Shown: positions 15,321 to 23,010 of the stretch, piece after piece | How the letters are laid out: each line of letters begins with the position of its first letter | Position numbering within the stretch: the stretch's first letter is position 1 | From: Streptomyces sp. NBC_01294 | GTDB taxonomy: Bacteria; Actinomycetota; Actinomycetes; Streptomycetales; Streptomycetaceae | Reading direction: 5' to 3' | Length of the DNA: 64,000 nucleotides | NCBI RefSeq assembly: GCF_035917235.1 | Contig: NZ_CP108423.1 | Coordinates: forward strand, 4,679,501 to 4,743,500 | Notes under the pieces: model-generated | What the model saw: only the letters and a program-made list of their open reading frames with translations | The model's database searches: none | Told to the model about the DNA's origin: nothing | Position numbers and translations under genes: made by a program

Positions 15321-16333
15321 CGGACGGACTCCTTGGACTGGGTGGGCAGGGTGGACTGGCCGGGCAGGGTGGGCCGGCCGGGCTGCGGGTCGGTGCCGGC
15401 GCCGGTGCCGGTGCCGGTGAGGGCGAAGAACACGTCGTCGAGGTCGGGGGTGTGGACGGTCAGTTCGTCGGCCTCGATGCCGACGGAGTCGAGCCGGTCG
15501 AGGAGGGCGCGCAGTTCGCGCTGGCTGCCGTCGCTGGGGATCTGCAGGGCCAGGGCCTCGTCGTCCCGGGTGGCCTGGGGCAGGGCGGTGCCGGCGGACC
15601 GGTAGGCGGCCGGGTCGGAGAAGCGGAGTCGGACGTGGCCGCCGGGGATGAGCCGCTTGAGTTCCTCGGCGGTGCCGTGGGCGGCGATCTTGCCGTCGTT
15701 GAGTACGGCGATGCGGTCGGCGAGCTGGTCGGCTTCTTCCAGGTACTGGGTGGTGAGGAAGACGGTGACGCCGTCGGCGACGAGTTCGCGGATGATCTGC
15801 CACATGTTGTGGCGGGAGCGGGGGTCGAGGCCGGTGGTGGGCTCGTCGAGGAAGATGATCCGCGGGTCGCCGACGAGGGTCATGGCGATGTCGAGGCGGC
15901 GCTTCATGCCGCCGGAGTAGGTGGAGGCGGGCTTCTTGGCGGCCTCGACCAGGTCGAAGCGCTCCAGCAGTTCGGCGGCGACACGGCGTCCTTCGCGCTT
16001 GGACAGGTGGTGCAGGTCCGCCATGAGGAGCATGTTCTCCTCGCCGGTGATCAGGCCGTCGACGGCGGAGAACTGTCCGGTGACACCGATCGCGGCGCGG
16101 ACCGCCTGCGGGTCGGTGGCGAGGTCGTGGCCGCCGACGCGGATCTCGCCGGAGGCGGGGTCGGGGGAGATGAGGGTGGAGAGGATCTTGACGGCCGTGG
16201 TCTTGCCGGCGCCGTTCGGGCCGAGCAGGGAGAAGATCGTGCCTGCGGGGACGGCCAGGTCGACGCCGTCGAGCACGACCTTGTCGCCGTAGGACTTGCG
16301 CAGCCCGTTCGCCGCGATGGCCAGGTTGGTCAT
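15317..16333 (-). CDS. ABC exporter ATP-binding protein (DrrA-like)
   Basis: The 338-residue protein shows Walker A G-P-N-G-A-G-K-T-T (38-46), the Q-loop region VTGQFSAVD, signature S-G-G-M-K-R-R (about 140-146), Walker B with LDEPTTGLD (162-170) and the switch region (LTTQYLEEAD), and it has the C-terminal extension of the DrrA subfamily (about 220-310). The chosen ATG at 16333 has AAGGAG close upstream. The last 30 residues are a Gly-Thr and Pro-rich tail. It powers the permease encoded by the overlapping next gene. Confidence 0.92.
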   Translation of the reverse strand: MTNLAIAANGLRKSYGDKVVLDGVDLAVPAGTIFSLLGPNGAGKTTAVKILSTLISPDPASGEIRVGGHDLATDPQAVRAAIGVTGQFSAVDGLITGEENMLLMADLHHLSKREGRRVAAELLERFDLVEAAKKPASTYSGGMKRRLDIAMTLVGDPRIIFLDEPTTGLDPRSRHNMWQIIRELVADGVTVFLTTQYLEEADQLADRIAVLNDGKIAAHGTAEELKRLIPGGHVRLRFSDPAAYRSAGTALPQATRDDEALALQIPSDGSQRELRALLDRLDSVGIEADELTVHTPDLDDVFFALTGTGTGAGTDPQPGRPTLPGQSTLPTQSKESVR

Positions 16334-16390
16334 GAGGGGTGCTCCTTCAGGGGTTTCGGGCGAGTTGCTCGGGCGAGTCACTCGGGTGGG

Positions 16391-17062
16391 TCAGAGGCTG
16401 CGGGCGGTGATGTCGCCGTAGGCGGTGGTGGCGTGGATGTCGAGGCCGGCGGTGGGGCCGTCGGTGTTGGTGAGGGTGTTGTGGATCCGGCCGTAGCTGG
16501 TGTCGGCGTCGAGGGTGGCGGAGATTCCGCGGGCGGCGCCGATGGTGACGTTGCCGGCTTCGGTGTGCAGGGTGACCGTGCCGTGGACGGCTTCGGTGAT
16601 GTGGAGGTCGCCCTTCTGGGTGCTGATGTGGGCGGGTCCGCCGAGTCGGCCGACGCAGATGTCGCCGGCGTGGAGGGTGAGGCGGGCGCTCGCGGTCTCG
16701 TCGAGCTTGACGGTGCCCTGCGCGCCGTCGAAGGTGACGTCTCCGAGCCGTCCGACGCCCCGGAACTCGGCGAGGGCCGTCTTCGCGTCGATACGGGAGC
16801 CGGCGGGCAGCTGGACGGTGACCTCGACGGATCCGGAGTTGCCGAGGATCCGGTTCTTCGCCGGCGCGGCCGTGATCCGCAGGACGCCCTCGCCGTACGT
16901 GACGGTGGTCTGTTCCGCCGCCTTCACGTCGCGGCCGTTCGAGGCGTTCGCGGGCAGGACCTCGACCGTGGTGTCGGCACGGTCGGCCGCGATGAACCGG
17001 ATGCGTCCCGCGGGGATGTCCAGGACGGTGGCGATCGGGGCCGGGGTGTCGAACGTCTGCAT
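16391..17062 (-). CDS. DUF4097-type beta-helical protein
   Basis: The 223-residue protein is made of short repeated beta strands (AEFRGVGRLGDVTFDGAQG, DLHITEAVHGTVTLHTEAGN and similar), the pattern of DUF4097 domains. There is no signal peptide. It sits 57 bp upstream of the ABC genes on the same strand, an arrangement seen repeatedly with DUF4097 genes, so it is probably first in a three-gene operon. The ATG at 17062 is preceded by AAGGAG. Function is not established; a link to envelope or drug stress is inferred from the partner genes. Confidence 0.82.
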   Translation of the reverse strand: MQTFDTPAPIATVLDIPAGRIRFIAADRADTTVEVLPANASNGRDVKAAEQTTVTYGEGVLRITAAPAKNRILGNSGSVEVTVQLPAGSRIDAKTALAEFRGVGRLGDVTFDGAQGTVKLDETASARLTLHAGDICVGRLGGPAHISTQKGDLHITEAVHGTVTLHTEAGNVTIGAARGISATLDADTSYGRIHNTLTNTDGPTAGLDIHATTAYGDITARSL

Positions 17063-17284
17063 GGTGCGCTCCTTGGACTCGTCGTTTCCGATGACGCAAA
17101 CGCTACGTTGCGTTCAAAGATACTTCAATGGGTTCGTTGCGCTAAATCTCAATCTGTGCAGCTCAAGGCGCAGAAATCATTGCAATGGTCTGGGAAATTA
17201 ATGCAACGGAGCACAGTCGTGCGTTGCAATGGATTGAAAGTGAACGCTATAGTGGAGGCATCGACGAGCACGAAGGAGACCGTG
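17063..17284. promoter_or_regulatory. Divergent promoter/operator region between DUF4097-ABC operon and regulator
   Basis: This 222-bp gap is strikingly A+T-rich for the genome. Towards the regulator, TTGCAA (17224-17229), an 18-bp spacer and TATAGT (17248-17253) form a good SigA-type promoter. On the minus strand TTGAAG, 17 bp and TAGCGT face the operon. TTGCAATGG occurs twice (within CATTGCAATG near 17175 and overlapping the -35 at 17224), with related GTTGCG and TGCAAC boxes nearby. These are likely sites for the regulator, which would then repress itself and the exporter. Confidence 0.65.
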
Positions 17285-18040
17285 ATGCCGGGAGGCAGGC
17301 TCACTCAGCAGGAACGTCAGCAGATCGCGTCGGGAGTGGCCGACGGTCTCGCCTACGCGGAGATCGCCAGGGGTCTCGACCGTCCGACCTCGACGGTCAC
17401 GCGTGAGGTGATGCGCAACGGCGGCCCCGCCGCCTACCGCGCCGACCTGGCCCACCGCGCCACCGAGCACCGCACCCACCGGCGCAAGCAGACCGCACCC
17501 CGGGCAGCGGGCGCACCCCCGCAGGCCGACGGCCGCGACGCCGACGCGGTGCGCGAGTACGAGGAGACGTTCACCACCCTCCTCATGCAGTCGGGCGTGC
17601 CCAAGATGATGGCCCGCGTGCTGACCTGCCTCTACACCACCGACGCGGGCAGCCTCACCGCGTCCGACCTCGTCCAGCGCCTCCAGGTCAGCCCGGCCTC
17701 CATCTCCAAGGCCATCGCCTTCCTCGAAGGCCAGGGCCTCGTCCGCAGGGAACGCGACGAACGCCGCCGCGAGCGCTACCTGGTCGACGACGACGTCTGG
17801 TACCAGTCGATGATCGCCAGCGCCCGGTCCAACGCCGAGCTCGCGGAGACCGCACGCCAGGGCGTCGGCGTCCTCGGCCCCGACACCCCGGCCGCCATCC
17901 GCCTGGAGAACATCGCCCGCTTCCTCGACTTCGTCGGCGAGAGCATCACCCGCGCCGCGGAGCAGGCGCGCGAGATCCTCTACACGAAACCCGAAACGAC
18001 CCCGGGCCACACTGCCGAGCCGAGCACGGATCGCGGATAG
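17285..18040 (+). CDS. GbsR/MarR-type transcriptional regulator with N-terminal HTH_38 domain
   Basis: The 251-residue protein has two DNA-binding parts. Residues 1-45 (LTQQERQQIASGVADGLAYA then EIARGLDRPTSTVTREV) match the IS30-type HTH_38 helix-turn-helix. Residues 85-200 resemble a GbsR/MarR winged helix (PKMMARVLTCLYTTD; ASDLVQRLQVSPASISKAI; GLVRRERDERRRERYLVDD). A short helical tail would support dimerisation. AAGGAG at 17273-17278 fixes the ATG at 17285. It is divergent from the DUF4097-ABC operon and most likely represses it. Confidence 0.85.
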   Translation: MPGGRLTQQERQQIASGVADGLAYAEIARGLDRPTSTVTREVMRNGGPAAYRADLAHRATEHRTHRRKQTAPRAAGAPPQADGRDADAVREYEETFTTLLMQSGVPKMMARVLTCLYTTDAGSLTASDLVQRLQVSPASISKAIAFLEGQGLVRRERDERRRERYLVDDDVWYQSMIASARSNAELAETARQGVGVLGPDTPAAIRLENIARFLDFVGESITRAAEQAREILYTKPETTPGHTAEPSTDRG

Positions 18041-18178
18041 ACACCCGCCCGACCGTGCAGCCGCCGCCCGCACCGAGCTCCGCGCCACGGGGCCCACAGG
18101 GCCACCCCCGGGGCCATCCCAGGGGGCGGGTCCACGGACGACGGTCGGCAGGCAAGAGGGGTCGGATATCGTCCCGGG

Positions 18179-19555
18179 GTGAAGTTCATACCCACACTCA
18201 CCCGGCGGACGTCCGCCGCGCCGGTCGCCGCGCCGGTCGCCGCACCGGCCGCCACCCCAGGTGCCCGGCTCGGCTGGCTGGACGCGCTCCGCGGCATCGC
18301 CGCACTGATCGTGGCGCTCCACCACTTCGACGTGCTGCGGATGCTGCCCTTCGGGGGCATGGTCTGGCGGAACTTCGACATGGGCCTGTTCGGCGTCATG
18401 CTCTTCTTCATCGTCAGCGGCTACATCATTCCGGCCTCGCTGGAACGACGCGGTGACGTCCGCGGCTTCTGGATCGGCCGGATCTTCCGGATCTACCCGG
18501 CCCTGATCGCCGCCTTCGTTCTCTCGATCATGATGCTGCCGCCGGGGGACGGCTCGGTCGCGCTGCTGCGCACCGGCGACGACCCGGCCTCACTGGTCGC
18601 GAACGGCCTGATGCTCCAGGACCTGCTCGGCGTCATCAACGGCATGAACGTCACCTGGACGCTCTGCTACGAGATGGTCTTCTACTTCTTCGTCACCGCC
18701 CTGTTCACCCGCGGCCTGCACCGGCACAGCGGGCCGATCGCGGTGGCGCTGGCCGGCGTCGCGCTGGTGACCGGTACGGCCGTCGGCACCGGGCTCCTCA
18801 ACGCGGAGCTCGGCTCGATCCGGCAGCTCCTGCTGATCGTGACGCCGCTCGTGCTCGTGGGCCTCGTCGGCGTGCTCAGCGGCAACCGCGTCCTGACCGG
18901 GGCGGGCGCCCTGCTGCTCGCCGGCGTCGGCCTGGTCCTTGTCTCGCTCAACAGCCGGGCCCCGGCCTTCGAGACCTGGATGATCTTCGCGACGATGTTC
19001 GCCGGCACCGTGGTGTACCGGGCGCAGCACGGACAGCTCGCCCGCGTCCCGGCCCTGCTCTCCTGCGGTTTCGTCGTCGTCGCGGGCGTGCTCGTCGGCT
19101 GGCTGTACAACCGGGGCGAGGCTCTGAACCAGACCTGGTCCTCGGGCTGGAAGGCCTGGTCGATCGCGTACCTCGCCGCATGGGCGCTCTTCGGTATCGG
19201 CTTCCTCCTGCGGGGGCGCCGCTTCCCGAAGGTGCTGACCTGGCTCGGCGCGATCAGCTTCTCGGTGTACCTGCTGCACATCCCGCTGCTGCGCACCGTC
19301 GAACCGCTGGTGGGCGTTCCGCCGCAGCCGTCCTCGACGCTCGGCCGGATCGTCTGGACGGCGATCTTCCTCGGCGTCGTCGTGGTCGTCAGCCACCTGA
19401 TGTACCGCCTGGTCGAGATGCCGATGCAGCGCCTCGGCAAACGAGTCCACAAGGCAGCGGACCGCCGCCGCCCCCGAACCGCCGCCACGACACCGACCCC
19501 ACTCGCAACCCCCGCCGAACCCGACGCGGCCCTCTCCGGCGCGTCCCGCACCTGA
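18179..19555 (+). CDS. Acyltransferase family 3 membrane protein
   Basis: The 458-residue protein has ten or so membrane spans and the family hallmarks: W-L-D-A-L-R-G-I-A-A-L-I-V-A-L-H-H-F near residue 35 (with the conserved H), G-V-M-L-F-F-I-V-S-G-Y-I-I about 80, and R-I-F-R-I-Y-P-A-L. Such enzymes transfer acetyl or other acyl groups to sugars of cell-surface glycans or antibiotics. The C terminus is a Thr/Pro-rich cytoplasmic tail. The GTG start at 18179 has no good ribosome site and may be leaderless or slightly misplaced. No glycan genes are adjacent, so the substrate is unknown. Confidence 0.88.
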   Translation: MKFIPTLTRRTSAAPVAAPVAAPAATPGARLGWLDALRGIAALIVALHHFDVLRMLPFGGMVWRNFDMGLFGVMLFFIVSGYIIPASLERRGDVRGFWIGRIFRIYPALIAAFVLSIMMLPPGDGSVALLRTGDDPASLVANGLMLQDLLGVINGMNVTWTLCYEMVFYFFVTALFTRGLHRHSGPIAVALAGVALVTGTAVGTGLLNAELGSIRQLLLIVTPLVLVGLVGVLSGNRVLTGAGALLLAGVGLVLVSLNSRAPAFETWMIFATMFAGTVVYRAQHGQLARVPALLSCGFVVVAGVLVGWLYNRGEALNQTWSSGWKAWSIAYLAAWALFGIGFLLRGRRFPKVLTWLGAISFSVYLLHIPLLRTVEPLVGVPPQPSSTLGRIVWTAIFLGVVVVVSHLMYRLVEMPMQRLGKRVHKAADRRRPRTAATTPTPLATPAEPDAALSGASRT

Positions 19556-19573
19556 CCTGACCTGACCTGACGG
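19553..19573 (+). repeat. CCTGA pentanucleotide repeat spanning the acyltransferase stop codon
   Basis: Four head-to-tail ACCTG/CCTGA units overlap the TGA stop and offer stop codons in successive frames. Expansion or contraction would hardly change the product. Confidence 0.65.
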
Positions 19574-19659
19574 CCGGTCGGTGTGAAAGCCGGGTGAGCG
19601 GGGGCGTGGCGCTGCATAGTCTGACCATCGGTCAATTCGGATCCCGAGGAGAATCACTG

Positions 19660-20421
19660 ATGGTCGGGTCGCGTTCCTCCTCCGCCGTCCCCTGGTGGCC
19701 GTCGCTCCGGCTCCAGGGTGCGGCCGTCGCGCCCCGCGCGCGCCTGCTGGTGTTCCCGCACTCCGGGTCCGGCCCCAACACCCTGTACCCCCTGGTCGAG
19801 GCGCTGCCCCAGCACGTGGAAGTGCTCGGACTGTCGCTGCCCGGGCGGGAGCGCCGGTTCGGCGAGCCTCCCGGCTGCCGGCTCGACCAGGTCCTGGACT
19901 CCGTGTCCGACGAGGTGCTCGGCCGTGCGCCGCTGCCCACGGTGGTCTTCGGGCACAGCCTCGGCGCGCTCCTCGCCACCCGGGCCGCGCGCCTCCTCGG
20001 CCCGCACTGCCGGGCCGCCGTCGTCAGCGGCCAGGTGCCGGGCGGGACTCCGCGCCGGGCCCATGCCACCACCACCGACCAGGACGCCGTCCGGCTGCTG
20101 CGGGAAGGCGGGGGCACGCCGGAGTGGGTCCTGCAGGATCCGGACATGCTGGACCACCTCACGCGCGTGCTGCGCGCCGACCTCGCGCTCGGCCGGGAGG
20201 CCGCGTCGGGGTTCGAGGACGTACGGCTCGACGTGCCCCTGGACGTGCTGGGCGGGACGGCGGATCCGCTGGTCCCGCACGAGCCGCTCGATGACTGGGC
20301 CGCTCACACGACCGCGGCGTGCCGGGTGCGCCGGTTCGACGGAGACCACTTCTTCCTGCTGGCCCCGGAGCACCGCGCCGAGGTCGTGGACGTCCTGCGC
20401 CAGGCCCTCGCGGGGGCCTGA
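19660..20421 (+). CDS. Type II thioesterase (alpha/beta hydrolase)
   Basis: The 253-residue protein has the alpha/beta-hydrolase triad of type II thioesterases: Ser100 in G-H-S-L-G, Asp202 in G-G-T-A-D-P-L-V and His230 in F-D-G-D-H-F-F-L. The N-terminal F-P-H-S-G-S-G motif and PGRERRFGEP block are typical. These enzymes hydrolyse misprimed acyl chains from NRPS or PKS carrier proteins. No NRPS or PKS gene is in the window, so it would act in trans or belongs to a cluster that has been lost. CGAGGAGAA before ATG 19660 settles the start. The downstream gene converges; a short hairpin (GAGCCAC...GTGGCTC near 20452-20483) lies between. Confidence 0.9.
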   Translation: MVGSRSSSAVPWWPSLRLQGAAVAPRARLLVFPHSGSGPNTLYPLVEALPQHVEVLGLSLPGRERRFGEPPGCRLDQVLDSVSDEVLGRAPLPTVVFGHSLGALLATRAARLLGPHCRAAVVSGQVPGGTPRRAHATTTDQDAVRLLREGGGTPEWVLQDPDMLDHLTRVLRADLALGREAASGFEDVRLDVPLDVLGGTADPLVPHEPLDDWAAHTTAACRVRRFDGDHFFLLAPEHRAEVVDVLRQALAGA

Positions 20422-20503
20422 CGCCCGGGCGCCGGCCGGGGCGGGGAGCCGGAGAGCCACGGCGCCACGGGGCTGTGGCTCCACAGGGCCACGGGGCTAC
20501 GGG

Positions 20504-21781
20504 CTACGGCCGGTTGATCCGGACCTGGTAGCTGCCGGTGCGCAGTTCGCCCACCACCGAGATGCTGATGCCCGCCTTCTCGTCGGTGAAGGTCTCGCCC
20601 GGCCGGAACGGCGCGTCCGAGAGCTCCGCGTGCACGTTCGGCCGCCGGGTGCAGCCGCCGCTCGCGTCCGCGCTGTCCGACACCGTCACCGGGCCGCGTC
20701 CGGTGTCCACGTCGGAGTCCACCTTGTAGATGAGGACGCCGGGCTTGCAGACGGCCTCGTCGTTCCCGGCCCGGGTCCGCACCTCCACCGCGTATCCGGC
20801 ACTCTCCGACAGCGGTACGAAGGCCAGCTTCGTCCCGCCCCGCACCGACAGCGGGGACAGGACGTGGTCACTCGTGCCCGGCTTCGACGCGCAACTGATC
20901 TGCGTGCTGTCCAGCCAGCCCAGCTTCCACTTGTGCCAGCCCAACAGGTCGTTGTTGGCGCCCCAGTCCTCGCTCATGATGTCCCAGTGCCCGACCGTGC
21001 TGCCGCCGTCGGAGGTGTAGAGGTCGGGCAGTCCGAAGACGTGCCCGTTCTCGTGTGGGAGCACCCGGTAGCCGGTCTCCCGGTAGGTGCCGGAGCCGTC
21101 GTCCTGCCGGCTGTAGACGAAGGACGCGTTGGCCAGCGGCACCCCGTCGGCGACCGGCGCCTCACCGTTGCCCGAGAAGGTCACCGACAGGACGGTGTCC
21201 AGGGCGGACGGCCCGGCGTTCGGCGTGACCAGGACGTTGATCAGGTCGTACCGGCTGAAGTCCACGTCGGGGTCGGCGGCCTTCGCGATGTGCTCGGCGA
21301 GCTGCCGGTAGCCCGGCTCGTACGCGGACCCGCGCTCGATCCCGTACGCCGCGAAGGGCATCGGCATCCGCAGCCAGGTCGCTATCGGCGCCTCGGCCCG
21401 GTAGGCCAGCCGCCCGTAGGAGCTGGTGCGGAACCAGTCGGAGGTCTGGGGGAAGAACTCCGCCAGCCGGTCCATGGCCGTGCCCTCGCCCTTGGCATCG
21501 GGGAAGTCGATCATCAGGTTCAGGGCCCGGACCTCCCCGGTCGAGCGGGAGTACCCGGGAGGGGTCGGCAGGCCCTCGGACATCTGGACGCCCATCGTGC
21601 CGGCGATCCGGCAGGGCGCGAGAGCCGATTCGACGGTCGTGGCCACCGCTCCGGCCGCCGAGTTGCCGTGGCTGGATATCCCCGTGCTCGCGGTCGCCGT
21701 GACGCCGAGGGCCAGCGCGGTCAGCCCGATGAACGCGCTGGTGCGGCGTGATCTGCGTATCCGGTGGCGGGTCTGCGGCAT
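20504..21781 (-). CDS. Secreted M6-type (immune inhibitor A-like) zinc metalloprotease
   Basis: The 425-residue protein has a twin-basic signal sequence (RHRIRRSRRTSAFIGLTALALG). The zincin motif is H243-E-N-G-H247-V-F-G-L-P-D253, followed by D-I-M-S-E as the Met-turn, which is the M6-type pattern. N-terminal ALNLMIDFPD and DWFRTSSYGRL are also typical of M6 domains. It should be exported and degrade extracellular proteins. I prefer ATG 21781 (GAAGG 8 bases upstream) to the earlier GTG/ATG at 21841, which would put 20 hydrophilic residues ahead of the signal. It converges with the thioesterase gene. Confidence 0.88.
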   Translation of the reverse strand: MPQTRHRIRRSRRTSAFIGLTALALGVTATASTGISSHGNSAAGAVATTVESALAPCRIAGTMGVQMSEGLPTPPGYSRSTGEVRALNLMIDFPDAKGEGTAMDRLAEFFPQTSDWFRTSSYGRLAYRAEAPIATWLRMPMPFAAYGIERGSAYEPGYRQLAEHIAKAADPDVDFSRYDLINVLVTPNAGPSALDTVLSVTFSGNGEAPVADGVPLANASFVYSRQDDGSGTYRETGYRVLPHENGHVFGLPDLYTSDGGSTVGHWDIMSEDWGANNDLLGWHKWKLGWLDSTQISCASKPGTSDHVLSPLSVRGGTKLAFVPLSESAGYAVEVRTRAGNDEAVCKPGVLIYKVDSDVDTGRGPVTVSDSADASGGCTRRPNVHAELSDAPFRPGETFTDEKAGISISVVGELRTGSYQVRINRP

Positions 21782-21930
21782 GGAGATCGCCTTCGGGTCC
21801 GCGGCAGCCGGCCCTGTCCGGTCTGCGCTCTGTCCGATCACCCTCCGCCGGGCGCGGCGCGCCCGCGCGCCGGGAGAGGCCGAACGTGAACGGGGGTGTG
21901 ACTCAGGTCACGCGGAGGAGTGAAATAACC

Positions 21931-21988
21931 GGGGAGTGGATCCCCGTTTGTACGTGAGTCCCGGCAAGTGGGGACCGGCTCCCCGTTT
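21931..21988 (+). promoter_or_regulatory. Twin operator-like dyads upstream of the TetR gene
   Basis: Two 19-bp copies of GGGGA-N5-TCCCCGTTT occur at 21931-21949 and 21970-21988, each with a perfect 5-bp dyad, 39 bp apart. TetR proteins bind this kind of spaced palindrome, so these are good candidates for autoregulatory sites in the 300-bp gap between the divergent protease and TetR genes. Nothing else was recognised in that gap. Confidence 0.6.
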
Positions 21989-22081
21989 CGGCGGAGCCGA
22001 CCATGAGCTCCGACCATGAACTCCGACAGTCAAGTCCGACAGTCACGTCCGATCGTGTATCGCGTGCCAGGGAGGCCCGGA

Positions 22082-22948
22082 ATGAAGCGCCCCACCACCA
22101 CGACCGCCCCGGCGGCCCCGTCCGTCCTCGGGGTGGCCGTGGGCCTGGCGGCGGCGCCCGAGGTCACGCCCGGTCTCAAGGTCGCGACCGGTCCCGAGGT
22201 CACGCCCGGTCTCAAGGTCGCGACCGGTCCCGAGGTCACGCCCGGTCCCGAGGTCACGACCGGGCCCGCGGCCACGACCGGTCCCGGCGCCCCGGCGGAG
22301 GCCGGGGCCACCGCCGGGGCGACCGGCCTCCCGCGCCCGCGCGCCGACGCCGTCCGCAACCGCGAGCGGATCCTGACGGCGGCCCGCGAGGCCTTCGTCG
22401 AGTTCGGCGCCGCGACCCCGTTCGACGAGGTGGCCCGCCGGGCCGGCATCGGAAACGCCACCCTCTACCGGCACTTCCCCGACCGGCCCACGCTCGTCCG
22501 CCAGGTCGTGCTCTTCACGATGGGCCGGGTCACGGCCTCCGCCGAGGGCTCCCTCGCCGAGGAGCCGGACGCCTTCGCCGCGCTGTGCCGCTTCACGCAC
22601 ACCGCCGCCGACGAGCGGATCGGCGCCCTGTGCCCCGCGCTCGCCGACGACTTCGACCGGGAGCACCCCGAACTCATCGCGGCGCGCACCGCGTTGGAGA
22701 CGGCCGTCGAGACCCTGCTGACCGCCGGCCAGGACGCCGGACTGGTCCGCACGGACATCGGTATCGGCGACCTGATGGTCGCCCTGTCCCAGCTCAGCCG
22801 CCCTCTGCCCGGCACCGCCTGCCTCGACACCGACCGCTTCGCCCACCGTCATCTGCAGCTCTTCCTCGACGGGTTGCGGGCTCCGGCCCGCTCCGAACTC
22901 CCGGGTTCGGCAGCCACCTTGGAAGACCTGCGGCAGAAAACCATGTGA
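22082..22948 (+). CDS. TetR-family regulator with repetitive N-terminal extension
   Basis: The 288-residue protein carries a standard TetR HTH (about 90-140: NRERILTAAREAFVEFG, then F-D-E-V-A-R-R-A-G-I-G-N-A-T-L-Y-R-H-F-P) and an all-helical ligand domain. Ahead of it are about 80 residues of Pro/Thr/Gly-rich sequence with three 12-residue repeats of the EVTPGLKVATGP type. AGGGAGG at 22069-22075 supports ATG 22082. The MFS transporter gene starts 62 bp downstream in the same direction, so this is most likely a repressor of that efflux pump, inactivated by a drug substrate. Confidence 0.85.
   Translation: MKRPTTTTAPAAPSVLGVAVGLAAAPEVTPGLKVATGPEVTPGLKVATGPEVTPGPEVTTGPAATTGPGAPAEAGATAGATGLPRPRADAVRNRERILTAAREAFVEFGAATPFDEVARRAGIGNATLYRHFPDRPTLVRQVVLFTMGRVTASAEGSLAEEPDAFAALCRFTHTAADERIGALCPALADDFDREHPELIAARTALETAVETLLTAGQDAGLVRTDIGIGDLMVALSQLSRPLPGTACLDTDRFAHRHLQLFLDGLRAPARSELPGSAATLEDLRQKTM
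22160..22267 (+). repeat. Three 36-bp tandem repeats coding for the TetR N-terminal extension
   Basis: Units start at 22160, 22196 and 22232. The first two are identical and the third is diverged. The unit length is a multiple of three, so copy changes only shorten or lengthen the linker. Confidence 0.88.
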
Positions 22949-23010
22949 CGCACCACATGCCTACGAAGTAGCCTTTTTCAGTCATTCCGCACAGTGAAGT
23001 GGGTACCCCC

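Noticed and set aside
14388..15605. A plus-strand frame of about 400 residues opposite the ABC permease gene
   Set aside because: The composition (Asp/Gly/His-rich, no hydrophobic core) is that of a reverse-strand shadow; the minus strand has clear ABC-2 motifs.
15452..17284. The upstream part of the long plus-strand frame that runs into the GbsR/MarR regulator
   Set aside because: A strong ribosome site and promoter directly precede ATG 17285, and the upstream part is an antisense shadow of the ABC ATPase and DUF4097 genes.
19660..20421. A biosynthetic gene cluster around the type II thioesterase
   Set aside because: No NRPS, PKS, carrier-protein or tailoring genes occur within several kb on either side; neighbours are an acyltransferase and a protease.
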